A stretch of 64,000 nucleotides of DNA from contig NC_092409.1 of assembly GCF_009017415.1 (NCBI RefSeq), positions 5,518,001 to 5,582,000 of the forward strand, in the 5' to 3' direction. Under the pieces are notes generated by a model that saw only the letters and a program-made list of their open reading frames with translations, had not been told where the DNA came from and did no database searches. The stretch is from Aspergillus flavus (Eukaryota; Ascomycota; Eurotiomycetes; Eurotiales; Aspergillaceae). The position numbers and the translations under genes were made by a program. How positions within the stretch are numbered: the first letter of the stretch is position 1; every line of letters begins with the position of its first letter. Below, one piece after another: positions 38,301-50,121 of this stretch.

Positions 38301-40739
38301 AGCGCATGGCAATGTGGCGGTGACCGCTGTTATGGTCTCCACATCATAAGGATGTTAGCCACAGCAACTAGAGCAGGGAATTAGTCAGATCAGACCACTA
38401 AGGATAGAGCAGCGGATCATCGACCATCTTTGCCAAGCCGAGGTATACTGGGGGATTTTTTTCCCCTACTCCTTCTAGCTTTACTCGGTTGGTGTTTGCT
38501 ACCTGGGTGATTATCGCGGAGAATTGTATATGCTGTCCAACTTGAGTAAGTTATAGTTTACTAATAGAGTTGGCTGGCGGCGATTCAGTATTTCTCCAAA
38601 CCTTGGCCAGGTCCTTGACGCGGCTGGATTTTCAAACTTTGCACTATGGCCCGGCCCATATTGAGCTGGGAGAATAGCCATTACCCTGCGAGTCGGGCGA
38701 CTCAGATCTACCAGGTAATGGGAAGAAGGGTTATTACAGTAAACACTTGACAGGTACACCTGTTCACATTGCGGTCAACAACCCTGCACATCAGTGGACA
38801 TAACGGGATTCGCCGTGTTGTCTATGAATTCACATTCTCATTGGACGACTGACATGCCGAATGCTCGGAGAGCCACTGTGGATTCCCTCGACTCAACACA
38901 GTCAGTTGAAGTTTGGACCCTCGGCAAGGCTAAGGAATTCTCCATGAGTGGAAGACGGTGTCTCCGTCTATCGACCATATTGTCTCCCTTCACCTATACC
39001 AAGACTGCGGGTCTGATGCCTAAATCCCCACAAATCTGTATATATACCATTCAAAGTTCCATGTCACTGCATGATGTGAACGAGCTGCAGTCGCTAGCTG
39101 GACAGCGATCCTGGTAGGTGATTCTAGTAACCATAGAATTGGGCCATTCCACCAAGATCCAAATACTTCGGGTCAAGTGGAGCACTTGAGGAATATAGCT
39201 TCTGCTGGTGTTCGTCGCGATTGATCTACGCCCGTCGTCAGGTCGCCTGATAATTTGGATGGGGGATTCCTGCGCCTGCACTTTCAGTCTAGATTGGATA
39301 CCCTTAATTACATGATCGCCTGTGCATTTGTGGTTCGACTACTTCAGCAACAGCGATAAAATCCTCGTTACCTGAGAAATACAATATGTGGGGGGAAAAA
39401 AAACAGGAAAAAAAATATGGGGTGCTGAGAGGGATAGGCCACGATTGTACCCTCCTGAACCAGGATCTTGGACTTATTGCAGACCAAGAATCCCAGACCA
39501 TGATTGGTCATGTCACAGGCTGTCGCTCCTAACTGGAGACCGGTCCCAATTTGGAATCCATTTGCCCACCCACCAACACGGCTCTTGATCAGTAGCGTCC
39601 TTGTAAGGGACTAACGCCGCGAAATGGATGGACATCAATGTTTCTACTGACTTATATAGTGTCTAAACTGACCGCGCTTGAGACTTCAACCATCTGTCAT
39701 TGGCCCACTTCGTGCTTCCTGAGCATTTGCCGACGATTACACCTCTATCGTCCTTTTCTTCCATAAAAGCTTCAATTTGTGATAGCGAAGGAGAACCGGG
39801 GCCAAAGGAGAACACCTTTTGTCACTGTGACTTATTGAACGTTTCTATTCTTTTCTTTTCTTTTTTATTTATCAACGAACCGGGGGAATTCATTCGGGGA
39901 TATTCTTACTAGAATCCTGTCAGGCACGCAACGCCGCTGCAGGGTTAGATTCGCTCGTCAATGCCACACACATACACAGTGGGCACGCACACGTCCTCAG
40001 AAAAGCATCGCCCAGTCCGACTCCCCAATTTCGCTATTTCCTCCGCACGGTTATAGATTGGTATAGAGTCAGTAAGGGTGGCCTATGCTCGGATTTCAAG
40101 GCTGGTACGACTGTTGCGAGCCTTCTGTTCTCTTTTTCTAGGACTGAATTGGTCATCAGACGCTCTGTTGCACACACTTAAGTTTTTTTTTTGTACATTT
40201 GTATTGTCATTCCTAGTGTGAGTTGTACCGGCATACATCCATTCTGTTTGGACGATGCTTCGCGCTTTTCTTTTTCCTGGGTTATTTCTTTTTCTTCGGC
40301 ATACCCCTCGTGCAGCTGCCTTGTTGTTCTGCCTTGCAAATTAAATCGGGCTAACTGACGCATGTTACTCAAATCAGCCTTCTTGATACACTCAAGTAGT
40401 CGGCCCCCGGTGGGTAGTCATCCTCACGTCTTTGTTCTTTTAGGGCGGAGTTCAAACCGTCTTGTTTTTGGTTCCAAGTTGCAGTTGTCTGTTTGCGGGT
40501 TCTGTGTATATGGCCCGTTTTGTTGCGCCGTCAATCCCTCGTCAATTGTCTCTATAAAGACCGGCATTATATCACCTCTTATAACGCTTACGATAACGAG
40601 GTCGCCATTCTATCTGCTATTCTAACTGATGCCCGCCTTCCAGAAATCGGGAATTCGCCGCCCGACGTTTGCCAATACCAGACAAGTTGGAAGGAGAGTA
40701 TAGGTGATAACCTACCAAATCTTGTATACGTCTGCATAG
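35318..40739. other. Long gene-poor region upstream of the velvet gene
   Basis: About 5.4 kb has no ORF above 110 codons and no recognisable domain. The short ORFs change frame often and lack splice partners. Features seen are a G-run with GGGGGGCGGGGC near 35687, a pyrimidine-rich segment near 37390-37450, and T-rich leader-like sequence from 39800 to 40350. Long, multi-element control regions or non-coding transcripts upstream of developmental regulators are common in Aspergillus, which is the likeliest reading. Confidence 0.5.
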
Positions 40740-42187
40740 ATGTCGAATACGCCATTACCACAATGGACGCACTCCCTTTCCGACAGCCTCGATACGAGCA
40801 CTCGCGCCGGTGACGATGCAGGAAGAGGAATCGCAACAATTCCAAACCCTGCATATTCGACTCAAGAACCCCCACGGTTTCTATTTCCAGACAGTCAAGG
40901 TTATGATCCTACCGCCAGCACCTCGAGTCATTCTAGGTTTGTATTTGAAGGAGCAAAACGGGATAGCGCGGAGCACCGATATAGTGTTTCCTCAAGCACG
41001 AGTGGGCCTCTTGCTCCATACGCATGGCAGCGCTCGAGCATCTCGAAGAACGTTGACTATGGTGGGCCATCGAGTTCCTATTATGAAGCATCAAGCCAAG
41101 GCCGTGGCTCCATAGGCTCCACGGGGCGGGCCAACGACATAGAATCTCTGTAACTCTCCCTTTGCTTAGCCTGCGACTTTGCCTCCTGTTCTTGCTTTTG
41201 GCTCGGCCTGGACTCGTTCCAAAAAGGAAAGAATCCGTTCTTGGTGGTCCTTATGATGCATTCTTTTCGATGTTCTAACTTGATCTGATCAGGTATAGTA
41301 GTTCTTCCACGACGTTTCCAAGTCCCGTCCATTCTGATAAGAGTTCGGCAATATTCACCATCCATCCTGCGCCAAAATATTCAGCGCAGCAACCCCCGCG
41401 TCAGACAACGTCCGGCGTACCCTCGGGCTTTCAGAACCTGCTTCACCATTCCCCATCACCACCTCCGCGGCGGCCTTCAACAGCTTCCCGTTATCATTTA
41501 CATATTCGAGAGCAACCAATAGCGGCAAGAGCGTGCGGGAATAGTAATAGAGATCGGCGACCTGTCGATCCACCACCCATCCTCCAATTGCTCCTGACCG
41601 ACTTCGATCCAGTGTCAGATCAAGATAAAGATGTCTTGCAGGATCCGAGATTTGCAGTTGGTTGTATCCTATTCCCTGCGGTGACATCTTCCCAGCAAGC
41701 CTCATCAGATATGGAGAGAGGCGGTGCCATTCGAGAAAGCCGCCTTGGATCTACCGCGAGCCCAGGTCAATTAACACCTTTGCTTTCCGGAAAGACATTC
41801 GTCTCTCCCTTCTATGTCGATGCAGACCCGGACCCTGCGACAGCACCTGCCCACCCGACTAGTGAGGATTCTGTGACGCAGAGGACCCCTGGAGGATTGG
41901 AACGGACGAAACAACCGGCGACATTTTTCATATTCTCGGACCTCTCAATCAGCAAAGCTGGAGTGTATCGCCTGCAATTTCGGCTCATGAATTGGGGCCA
42001 TGTGGAGGATACCGGTCAGCAAATGCCTATTCTCGCGGAGGCGTGGTCGAATCCATTCCACGTGTACCCAGCTAAGGACTTTCCCGGGATGAAAGACTCA
42101 TCCCCGCTCGCGGAGGGACTCAAGGAGCTCGGGTTTGTCGAACTAAAAACAAGGGGCGAAGGAAAGGGCAAGGGAAGAAAGCGATGA
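40740..42187 (+). CDS. velC: Velvet-domain regulator, VelC-like
   Basis: Velvet proteins are fungal DNA-binding regulators of sexual and asexual development and secondary metabolism. Two exons, 40740-41149 and 41293-42187, joined by a 143-nt GTAACT..TCAG intron, give 434 aa. The first 190 residues are Ser/Gln-rich and disordered. The velvet fold starts at YHLHIREQPIAARACG and continues RRPVDPPPILQLLL, DPRFAVGCILFPA, the block KTFVSPFYVDADPDP, then ATFFIFSDLSISKAGVYRLQ and WSNPFHVYPAKDFPGM with DSSPLAEGLKELGF. The late insertion and the KGKGRKR end resemble VelC more than VeA, VelB or VosA. A stop codon abuts the ATG upstream, fixing the start. The subfamily call is from memory and less sure than the velvet call. 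Confidence 0.82.
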
Positions 42188-42763
42188 TGCTAGTCAGGGC
42201 CGCTCATGAATGAACACTAGGTCATTGAACCAATTTTTCCCAGCGTTGCGATATCTCAGATCACCGGATCCCCTGCACTGCGCCTGTTTCTAAAACAAAT
42301 ACCATTACGATTTTAATGAAGGATTATGAAAAGAACACTTTTAGAGGCATATGAAATTGATTACTACTCAACTCTGTAAGAAGGGTCTGTTATGGTGCTA
42401 AAATACAAACCTACGTCATACCTTAGACCAAGTACCTTACGTATCTAGTATCTAGGTCTATCTTCAGGCCGAGCAAGTTCATACATTTGTAGTATGCTCG
42501 GCTTATAGCAACGGAGGTCCCACTAGGGAATATTGCATCCGTGTTCCTCCTGTTTCTGGCGCAGGTCAATAGCTTGTCAGCCTGACTTCCACCATTCCAT
42601 GAAACAATCATAGCAAATGACAAAATGTTTATACCCAAATGCCCATCGGGCATAGCGAATTGATATTGTTGTACAGCGTATAGTACACGGGTATCAACCA
42701 AACACATTAAACAAACCACACATCACGATCCTTCAGCAGCACATCCAGATAGATATAGCTCCA
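42188..42763. terminator. Convergent 3' region between velC-like and TPR genes
   Basis: About 575 bases between two facing stop codons, AT-rich after 42290. No gene visible. Confidence 0.4.
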
Positions 42764-44361
42764 TCAAAGATCTAGCAACTGAAGCGGCACCTCAGGCCGA
42801 AACTCCTCATCCCGCCAGACCTTCACAAGCTCATCCTGGGACGTCGGCATAAACTCCTTAGCATCGTCAGTTCGCGAGGACTGGAAGAGCTCCCACGCCG
42901 CTTCATGATTCCCATTCTCACGCTCAATGATGGCGAGCAGCAACGCAGCCCGCGAGTTCCCTTGCTTAACCGCCAGCTCGTACCAATCCACCGCCAACTT
43001 CCGATACTCGGCGTGCGACTTGACGTCCGCAGACAGGAACGAAAAGAACCTGCCCAGCGCACCGGGCTTCTTCTCCTCAACCGACTTAGCCGGATCAACG
43101 GTTCTGGTAGGCTTCGGTATCGCCTTCGCGTTATCCCCATCCGACACCTTCACACCCCGCCGAGGAAACCACCCCTTCGACGTGAGATAGTAAAAATTCG
43201 CCAGTTTAAGACAAGCCATGACATCCCCCGAACTAGCCGCCTTACTCATACACCCCTCATACCCCTCCAAATCCATCTCCCGCATCAGCAAACTCGCATA
43301 ATCCTGCAACGCAGCCGGATCCTCATACTCCAGCGCCGCACGACGCATAACCTCATCCGCACCCATAGGATCCCCCACCTTCTCCTTCAAACCCGCATAC
43401 ACCCGCCACGGCGTCTCCATAACCTCCGAGATCAAATAAGAATGCTCAGGCCCCCGCGGCGTGTTCTTCGACGGGTGAATCCGTGCCAACACCGCCTCCA
43501 TAAGTTCCAGTGCCTGGGTATATTTCCCCCGTCGACCCTGTACCTGCGCGAGAAGCTGTAATGCCCGCGGATCATTGCTTGTGAGTCCGATTTCCTCGAG
43601 CTTGTCAATCACAGCCGTTTGCCGTATTTCGGTTCCCCGACGTGCGCTTATGGCGAGGTAGCGCGCTGTTTGGTATAAGACGGGTCCGCGCGCTCCGGCT
43701 AGACTGCAGGCCGCTAGGACCCATTCTTTGAAACTCATGTCGTTTGTGCCGATTTGGTAGCCTATGTTGAAGATTTCGTTTATGTCTGTTTTGCCTATTC
43801 CGACATGTATCTTTAGTTCAACTCTCTCTATAGATTATTCAAGGGTACATCATAGTAAGAGAAAGGAAAGGAAATGAAAGTAAACTCACCCCCATCAATC
43901 CTCAAAACAAGACCCGCTGCCGGCGGATACGTATACGCGACATTAAAGAGCTCTTTCGCGATGCGCACAAAAGTCGGATAATCGACAGTGACGCCCCCAT
44001 ATCTGCGCGCTTCCTGATGGAGGGTTTTAGACGCAGTATCGAGGAATCGCAGGCGCTGAGGGAGGTCGCCCTGTGCTGGGGTCTTGAGGAGGCCGTCTTC
44101 TGTGTAGGTGGCTGCGATTCGGGGTTGTTGGGGGCGTTTTTGGGCTGCTTCGGCGCGGCGGACGGAGGGGGAGCGGGCGGCGTTTGGTTTGGGGGTTGTG
44201 TGGAATTGTTTGCTTGGTGGTGTTCTGGTTGTTCTTGTAGTTGGGGGTTGGTGGTTATATTGGTTGGTGGTGGTGATGGAGAGGCGGGTTGAGGGAAGAA
44301 TTGGGAGGGGGAGGAGGCGTGAGCATTTGCGGAGGGGGACTGGGGGTTTTGCGAGGGACAT
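42764..44361 (-). CDS. Mitochondrial TPR/Sel1-like repeat protein
   Basis: Two minus-strand exons, 44361-43890 and 43827-42764, joined by a 62-nt intron, give 511 aa. The start MSLAKPPVPLRKCSRLLPLP begins a long basic, Thr/Pro-rich presequence. The mature part has a conserved block around the splice (RIDGERVELKIHVGIGK, then IFNIGYQIGTNDMSFKEW). Tetratricopeptide/Sel1-type helix pairs follow: DPRALQLLAQVQGRRGKYTQ, AALEYEDPAALQDYASLLM, and AVDWYELAVKQGNSRAALLL. Such proteins scaffold assembly factors in the mitochondrial matrix or inner membrane; a specific partner cannot be named. Only the acceptor at 43828 keeps the frame; a nearer-looking one downstream breaks it. An in-frame Met 41 codons upstream exists but is less likely. 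Confidence 0.78.
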
Positions 44362-44993
44362 TGTGGTGTGGGTTGTTTGGGAGAGGGAGTTGGGGTGAGG
44401 TGGTTTTTTTGTTGGAGATAAATTATGGATGGGAGCGGAGAGATTTCTTGGTGGAGGAGCGGAGCTGTTTACTTTACTTACCACTTTGGCTGCCCATGCA
44501 ATGATTAGTGGATACTAGAATGGATTTGGACATTATTCATATGGTAGTCTGGTTAAGGTATTGATTTCCTTGCAATTGGACCTCTACGCATTGTCTATAA
44601 ACTAATAACCCATGATTAACTTCATAATAGTAAAACAGCATATCTATCGTCCATCCGTCGTGGAAAAGCTCGATAGACAGCAGAAGAGTTGAACAGACAC
44701 AGATCGTTCGTCCATCAGGGATCCAAATTGTCCAAATCAAGAGATGATAATGTACATTTGCCGCCTTTTTCCCGCTTTCCGGTTATATCAGAAACATGTC
44801 AAGAGATATACGACGGAGAAAAGAAAAACACTAAAAACACAGTAATAAGTGGTGAGAGACAAAACTCCAGCTCGATGATGCAGTCCAATCACAACGTCCC
44901 GGCCGTCCTGATCCCCGTCGTCCTGTTTCGCAGAGTCAGGAAAAGAGGCAATCACCAGGTATAAATCAATTCATCGAAATTATTATTCCCCGT
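44362..44993. other. Intergenic region between bL12m and TPR genes
   Basis: About 630 bases between two tandem minus-strand genes. It contains the TPR promoter and the bL12m 3' end. The GT-rich strand near 44170-44400 is the reverse of the TPR leader and N-terminal low complexity. Confidence 0.4.
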
Positions 44994-45697
44994 TTACTCC
45001 ATGATGGCCTTGGCACCGACGGCCTTGAGCGTCTCGATGATCTTCTCGGCGTCCTCCTTGGGCACGGACTCCTTGAGGACCTTGGGCACAGATTCGACGA
45101 ACTTCTTGCTGTCAACCAGGGAGAGGCCGAGGAGGGACTTGATCTCCTTGATGACCTTGGCCTTGGAGGCGGCGTCAATGGACTCGAGTTTCAGGTTGAA
45201 GAGGGTCTTCTCCTGGGCGGCAGGAGCAGCCTCTTCCTCCTCGGCGGGAGCAGCGGCGGGAGCAGCACCGCCGGCCATGGCGAAACCGCCAACGGGGAGG
45301 TCGGGGATGTTGAGGCGGGTCTGCATGGGGAACAGTGACATCAGTATATAATGTTCTCATCAATTGATCCTATCAATGCATTCAATCCCCCCGGTGGAGG
45401 TGCACGCGAGCAAAAACATTGCACCACATCGGTCTGCGATATGCGGAAAGAAACAAACAACGAACGAACCTTGAGGGTGGCCACGAGGTCGGCGGTCTCC
45501 AGCAGCGTCAATGTGCTGATCTGGTCAACAATCTGGCTGATCTTGGGGTTGACAGGGGCAGCAGCCTCCGCCTCGGTGGACTGCCATCTCCGTGTCCGCT
45601 GAGACAGGTATGTCGAGGAAGAGAGGCGCAAAGAAGCGGCGGATGGGCGGACGATCTGCCTGCAGCAGCGAGCGGCGACCTGCGAAGAAATTGACAT
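44994..45697 (-). CDS. mrpl12: Mitochondrial ribosomal protein bL12m (L7/L12)
   Basis: bL12 forms the stalk that recruits translation factors. Two minus-strand exons, 45697-45470 and 45320-44994, give 184 aa. A mitochondrial presequence (MSISSQVAARCCRQIVRPSA) precedes the N-terminal dimer helix QIVDQISTLTLLETADLVAT. A hinge rich in Ala, Pro and Glu (AAPAAAPAEEEEAAPAAQ) follows. The C-terminal domain carries FNLKLESIDAASKAKVIKEI and LGLSLVDSKKFVESVP, ending IIETLKAVGAKAIME. All are hallmarks of bacterial-type L7/L12. The intron donor GTTCGT is unusual but frame and homology require it. Confidence 0.93.
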
Positions 45698-46148
45698 GAT
45701 GGCTGTGAAGGGATGTGACCGGAGAGGAGACAGACGAGCGTAGAGGAGATGGAGTGAATCAGGCGCTGCTCAATCAAACCGAACCAGAGAGCTATCCGAA
45801 AGTCTTGAACTGAAAAAGAAAGTCGAGTTTCGGTCCGGAAAATCCAGGTGTCGGTCACGTGAGCTGCCCGTCCGATGCGCCGGAACGCTTGAGAGTAAGT
45901 AGTAAACAACCACAACAGTTTCTGGTCAATATAAAGGTAGACAAATATATAAAAAATAAAACACCATAGTTCATACTACGGACGTTAGGATTCATATAGT
46001 CAAATGTGACTCGCATTATACACAGTAGCCAATATTACTACTACTCTCACAACACGCTTATGTCAAATCCTTGATCCATGGACTTTTCATGATATCGTAT
46101 CTATCACATTCTTATTTTAACCCCAATTAAATATGTAATGCTTCATGT
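45698..46148. other. Intergenic region between cct8 and bL12m
   Basis: Four hundred fifty bases, AT-rich after 45930, hold the bL12m promoter (with TCACGTGA at about 45855) and the cct8 3' end. Confidence 0.4.
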
Positions 46149-48088
46149 TTAATCCTCATCCCAGTTAGCGTTGGGGCCTGGTGGCTTGGGGCCACCGGCT
46201 TGACGAGCAACGATGATCTGATCGACGCTGAGGACTGTCCGCGCGGACTCGCTGGCAAGGCGAATAGCCCAGCTCTTGGAAGCCAACAGGTCGAGAATAC
46301 CCTCCTCAACGGCGTCCAGGGTACCGGCTGAGGTAGACGATTCCAGATCAACACCGGTCGTCCAGTATGGCTCCTCGTCCTCGGAGCTACCCGACCCCTC
46401 TTCTGACGAAGCTTCGGCACCGGTGCTGGCGCGGTGGTGGGCTGTGTAAAGACGAGAAAGAACCTCGGTGGCATCGAGACCAGCAGACTCCGCAAGGGTG
46501 CGGGGAATGACCTCGAAAGCCTCAGCGTACTTACGAATGGCATGTTGAGGCAATCCGGGGGTCCGATCGGCGAATGCAGAAATCTTCTCTACGAGCTGGA
46601 TTTCAGTAGCGCCTGCGCCGGGAACCAGACGGGGGTCCTTGGTAATGGCCTTGACGGCGTTCACACCATCATCGATGGCACGCTCGACATCGTCCAAGTG
46701 GTTTTGTGTCGCTCCACGCAGAACAATGGTAGCTGTGCGAGTCACGGCGTTGGCCTCCTCCTGACGGAAGACGGTCACACGATCACCGCCGATTTCGGTG
46801 GTCTCAACGACATCGACGCTGCCCATCTCGTCGGGCATAGGGGCTCCTAGACGAGCAAGAGGAGTGGCGCCGACGACACGGCAAAGTCTGCGGAGTTCGA
46901 ACTTGGAGAGGATTTTGATCACAAGGATGTTGAAGCGGTTGAGGTAGTGCATGGCCAGGTCACCAACGGTGGAACCGGCCACAACGACGCGAACACCGGA
47001 GTCATAGAGCTCCTTAATGGCCGTCTCGAGGCGTTCCTCCTCACCCTTGGTGAAGTTGAGCATCTCATCCGCGGTCTTCAACAACACAGTGCCCTTGGTT
47101 TCGGTCTGAGAAATGTCGATGGGGCAGCTGAACACGCCGACCTTAGCCTTGGTAGCCTTCTTGATGGTGCCATCAGGTTCTCTGCCAAGGACCATTCCCT
47201 TTACCACACGAGACTGTTCCAAGCTACCACCCATGATCTTCACTACACGAACGTTGTCGACGTTGAAATTAACGGGGTTCCTAGGCAGGACAGCGAGCAC
47301 GGCTTCCGCAACCAACGAGGCCAAGATATCCTCCGTTCCGGACTGCTTGCTGGCAACGACTGTACGAAGAGCCTTGCTGAGCTCTTCTTTGGAGCGAAGT
47401 TCCTGCAGGCGATCGACTTCGAGGTCTGCGCATTCGACAATTGATCAGTAAACTATAAACTTCGGAAAGGAATTTGCAACCAATGCTAGCCCCTGAGAGG
47501 ACTATGAGCTATCGGCGACACGGGCGCACCCACCTTCTAGCACCTTGAGGGCAAAGTTCTGTGCCTTCTCATAGCCCTGGACAATGTCACTCGTCTTCAA
47601 TCCCAAACGGAGCAATTCCTCAGCCTTCTTCAACAGTTCTCCGGCCAGAATGATGACCAAGTTGGTACCATCACCCATCTCCACATCTTGCTGCTGACTG
47701 GCCATGACAAGTAGCTTAGCGGCAGGGTGTACGACATCCAGCTCGCGCAGAATGGTAGCGGCATCGGAAGTAAGGACCATCTTCTGCAGGTGGTTGATGA
47801 CGATCTTGTTGCGGCCATAAGGACCAAGCGACGTTTGGACGGTTCCAGAGATAGCCTGGCAGGCTTCGATGTTACGAATAACGGCGCCATCTTCGGCATC
47901 GTGGCTGCAAATTTCAGAATTAGCTATCTAGCAACGCACGACTCAGTCCAACTCCCCTCAGGTTCCCCGACTGGAGCCTTGGTTTCAGAGGATATCGGGC
48001 GGAACATTCCACAAGTGGGCTTCGCTTACCTCTGATAGCCAGGCTTGAAAAGCCCGGCCTGGGAGGGACCAGGCATAGACAACGACAT
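46149..48088 (-). CDS. cct8: T-complex protein 1 subunit theta (CCT8)
   Basis: CCT8 is one of eight subunits of the cytosolic TRiC/CCT chaperonin, which folds actin and tubulin. Three minus-strand exons, 48088-48030, 47904-47534 and 47425-46149, give 568 aa, the expected length. Group II chaperonin motifs are present: TSLGPYGRNKIVINH, the ATP-contacting VEMGDGTNLVIILAGELL, ILASLVAEAVLAV, the apical segment with DGVNAVKAITKDPRLVPGAG, and late VDQIIVARQAGGP. The theta-specific start MSLSMPGPSQAGLFKPGYQ is intact. A Glu/Ser-rich insertion (EASSEEGSGSSEDEEPYW, about residues 475-495) is in a loop that commonly varies. All splice ends are consensus. Confidence 0.96.
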
Positions 48089-48417
48089 AATGACAAAGGG
48101 CTTCCTCTCAAATTATGCACTTAAAAAAAGAGGAAGATGAAAATAAGATCAGCCACAACGCTGTCCTGAAGCTGTTTCTAGGAATTTTTGACGGAGAGCT
48201 TCGAGACGGTCTGGCGGCGGATGTTTGTTTGGTTTGCACGCGGAGGGGCTTTCCTAGGGCATTTCCCTTTTGGGTCACTGACTAATGTTTATACATCGCA
48301 TAAAAGTGAGATGAGAATTAGTCGTTATGTTATCATTGTACAGGTTCGTAGGTTCTACTAATTTACAGAAAAGATTACCCGGCACTGAGGTATTCATGCG
48401 CACTCGTATAAGAGCTA
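48089..48417. other. Spacer between oma1 3' end and cct8 start
   Basis: About 330 bases. They contain the cct8 promoter and the oma1 3' region, both on the minus strand. No ORF of interest. Confidence 0.4.
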
Positions 48418-50121
48418 TCACCAGCGGTCATGATAAGCGGCTTGTCGGAATCCTGGCACTGCATATCAAAATATCATTAGCCATTCTACATCGTACAATG
48501 AGGAAGATAGAGTCTTACTGAAACCTCCGATGGCATGGCATCCACTGTCTTCATATGCTGCCTCAGCTTTAATTGACCTAGGAGTCGAGTCAGAACATCC
48601 TAATCGAAAGAGTACTCAGGGAAACCTTACCATCCACGGATGGCCTCCATACGGTTATAGCTCTTTCAACATATCAGCGAAGGTTCTAAAAATCGGTACT
48701 AGCTCTAGGGAGGGCTTACCGAGGGATGTGTTGACAGGAATTGTGGTGGCGCTCCCTTCTCAGCTTCCTGCATGCGTGCCCACCTAAGAGAATGTTAGTT
48801 TACCTATACAAGGTATAGTCTCGATTGTATAGCGCTCGTAAAGTCTGAAAGCTGCCCGTAACTCACAATTCGACTGCGGCCTCGTGATTAAAACACGCTT
48901 TCGACATCATCACTGCTACGGTATTAGCTGTGCAACACCAGCGGTAGAACAAAGCACGCACTTAACCCAATCTCATCCGCTTCAGCCTGTTAGGTGATTA
49001 GTTAAGCAAGTTTCCAAACGATGGCTAAGTCAGACTTACCTCCTGGGTCCGTGAGTTTGGCAGGCTATAGGCAAGGTTCATAAGCAATGAAGGAAGCTGT
49101 CCAGAGATGTCAAACAACATTGAGACAAGAAAGGCAGCTCCCAAAGTGATAAAGCTGTTGCTCATGCGCTCCGCCGGATGATGGGCCACCACATGCGCAA
49201 TCTCATGCCCTAGCACGGCTGCTAAGCCATCCTCGTCTTTACATATAGGCAGGATACCGGTGTAGACAAACACCTTGCCGCTGAGCCTCCACTTAGTATA
49301 TTGACAGCAAGTACGACGCAAGAGATAGCAAAGTAGGGAGGTCCTTACCCAGGAAGAACAAAGGCGTTAAGCATGTTATCGTCTTTTATAACATGGACCT
49401 TCCAGTCTGCGCCTTCAATCGGCGCCTGCGGAATCAAGCGCTGCAAAACGCGGTTCACCTGCATGGTAAGCGGATGGTACTCGGGAAGAATGCGTCCCCG
49501 GTTTTCGTTCAGGACTTCCTGATAGCTCTGTCTACCCATCTCAAGTTCCCGTTGCGCGGAGACGCAGTTGAACCGTCGGCGTCCAGTCATCTAGTCGAAA
49601 AGTTCAGTACCGAGTACAAAACAAAGTGTCAGACCATCCTTGCGTCCTGTGCGATGATAACCCCACTGGCGCAAGTGATGCTATCGGTCGCGTGGAGTCA
49701 ACAATCGGGGACGCACCTCTACCGTGTCGCTATTATATATGTAGAGCCCACTAATTCCCAGCCCTATTATGACAAAGTGGTGTGGTTTAGCATCCTTCAC
49801 CAAGCGGATGAAGAGCGGCTCGCGTCTCGGGTCATTGAATCTTCTATACTGGTTCCCTCCATACTGGTACCCTCGCTTTGCGGAGCTAGAAAATGGTCGG
49901 CTGCGGAACGAACTGGAGGGGCGTGGGAAGGTATGAGAGAAGGGTATCGAATGAGCGGAGCGGCTACGGGGCAAGAGGCATGTCGAGATGGATCGAGGGA
50001 GAGGGAGCAGCGTGGGGTTGGAGGTAGAGGGAGGAATGCGACGGAGGGACGAGGGAGATGACACGGGCGATAACCGGGAGAAGCTGCGGAAAATTGTATG
50101 TCTCATTGGTAGGCGTAACAT
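48418..50121 (-). CDS. oma1: Mitochondrial metalloendopeptidase OMA1
   Basis: OMA1 is an M48 zinc protease of the inner mitochondrial membrane, active in stress-triggered quality control. Nine minus-strand exons are proposed: 50121-49717, 49590-49349, 49280-49040, 48986-48962, 48912-48867, 48783-48720, 48662-48631, 48577-48519 and 48458-48418, giving 384 aa. A long Ser/Arg-rich presequence is followed by one membrane span (HHFVIIGLGISGLYIY). Next come NRVLQRLIPQAPIEGADWKV and NAFVLPGGKVFVYTGIL. The zinc site HEIAH lies at about residues 241-245, and the third ligand Glu in EADEIG at about 298. STHPSSYNRMEAIRGW closes the core. The first three exons are firm; the last two short ones rest on frame continuity and weak end similarity. 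Confidence 0.88.

Noticed and set aside
41355..41705. 116-codon minus-strand ORF with Leu-rich segments
   Set aside because: Antisense to the velvet domain, whose plus-strand frame carries the conserved motifs.
42905..43561. 218-codon plus-strand ORF rich in Arg, His, Leu and Pro
   Set aside because: It is the antisense shadow of the TPR/Sel1-like gene; low-complexity composition arises from the opposite-strand codon bias.
46434..47444. Plus-strand ORFs of 138 and 165 codons
   Set aside because: Antisense shadows of cct8, whose minus-strand frame is conserved over the whole length.
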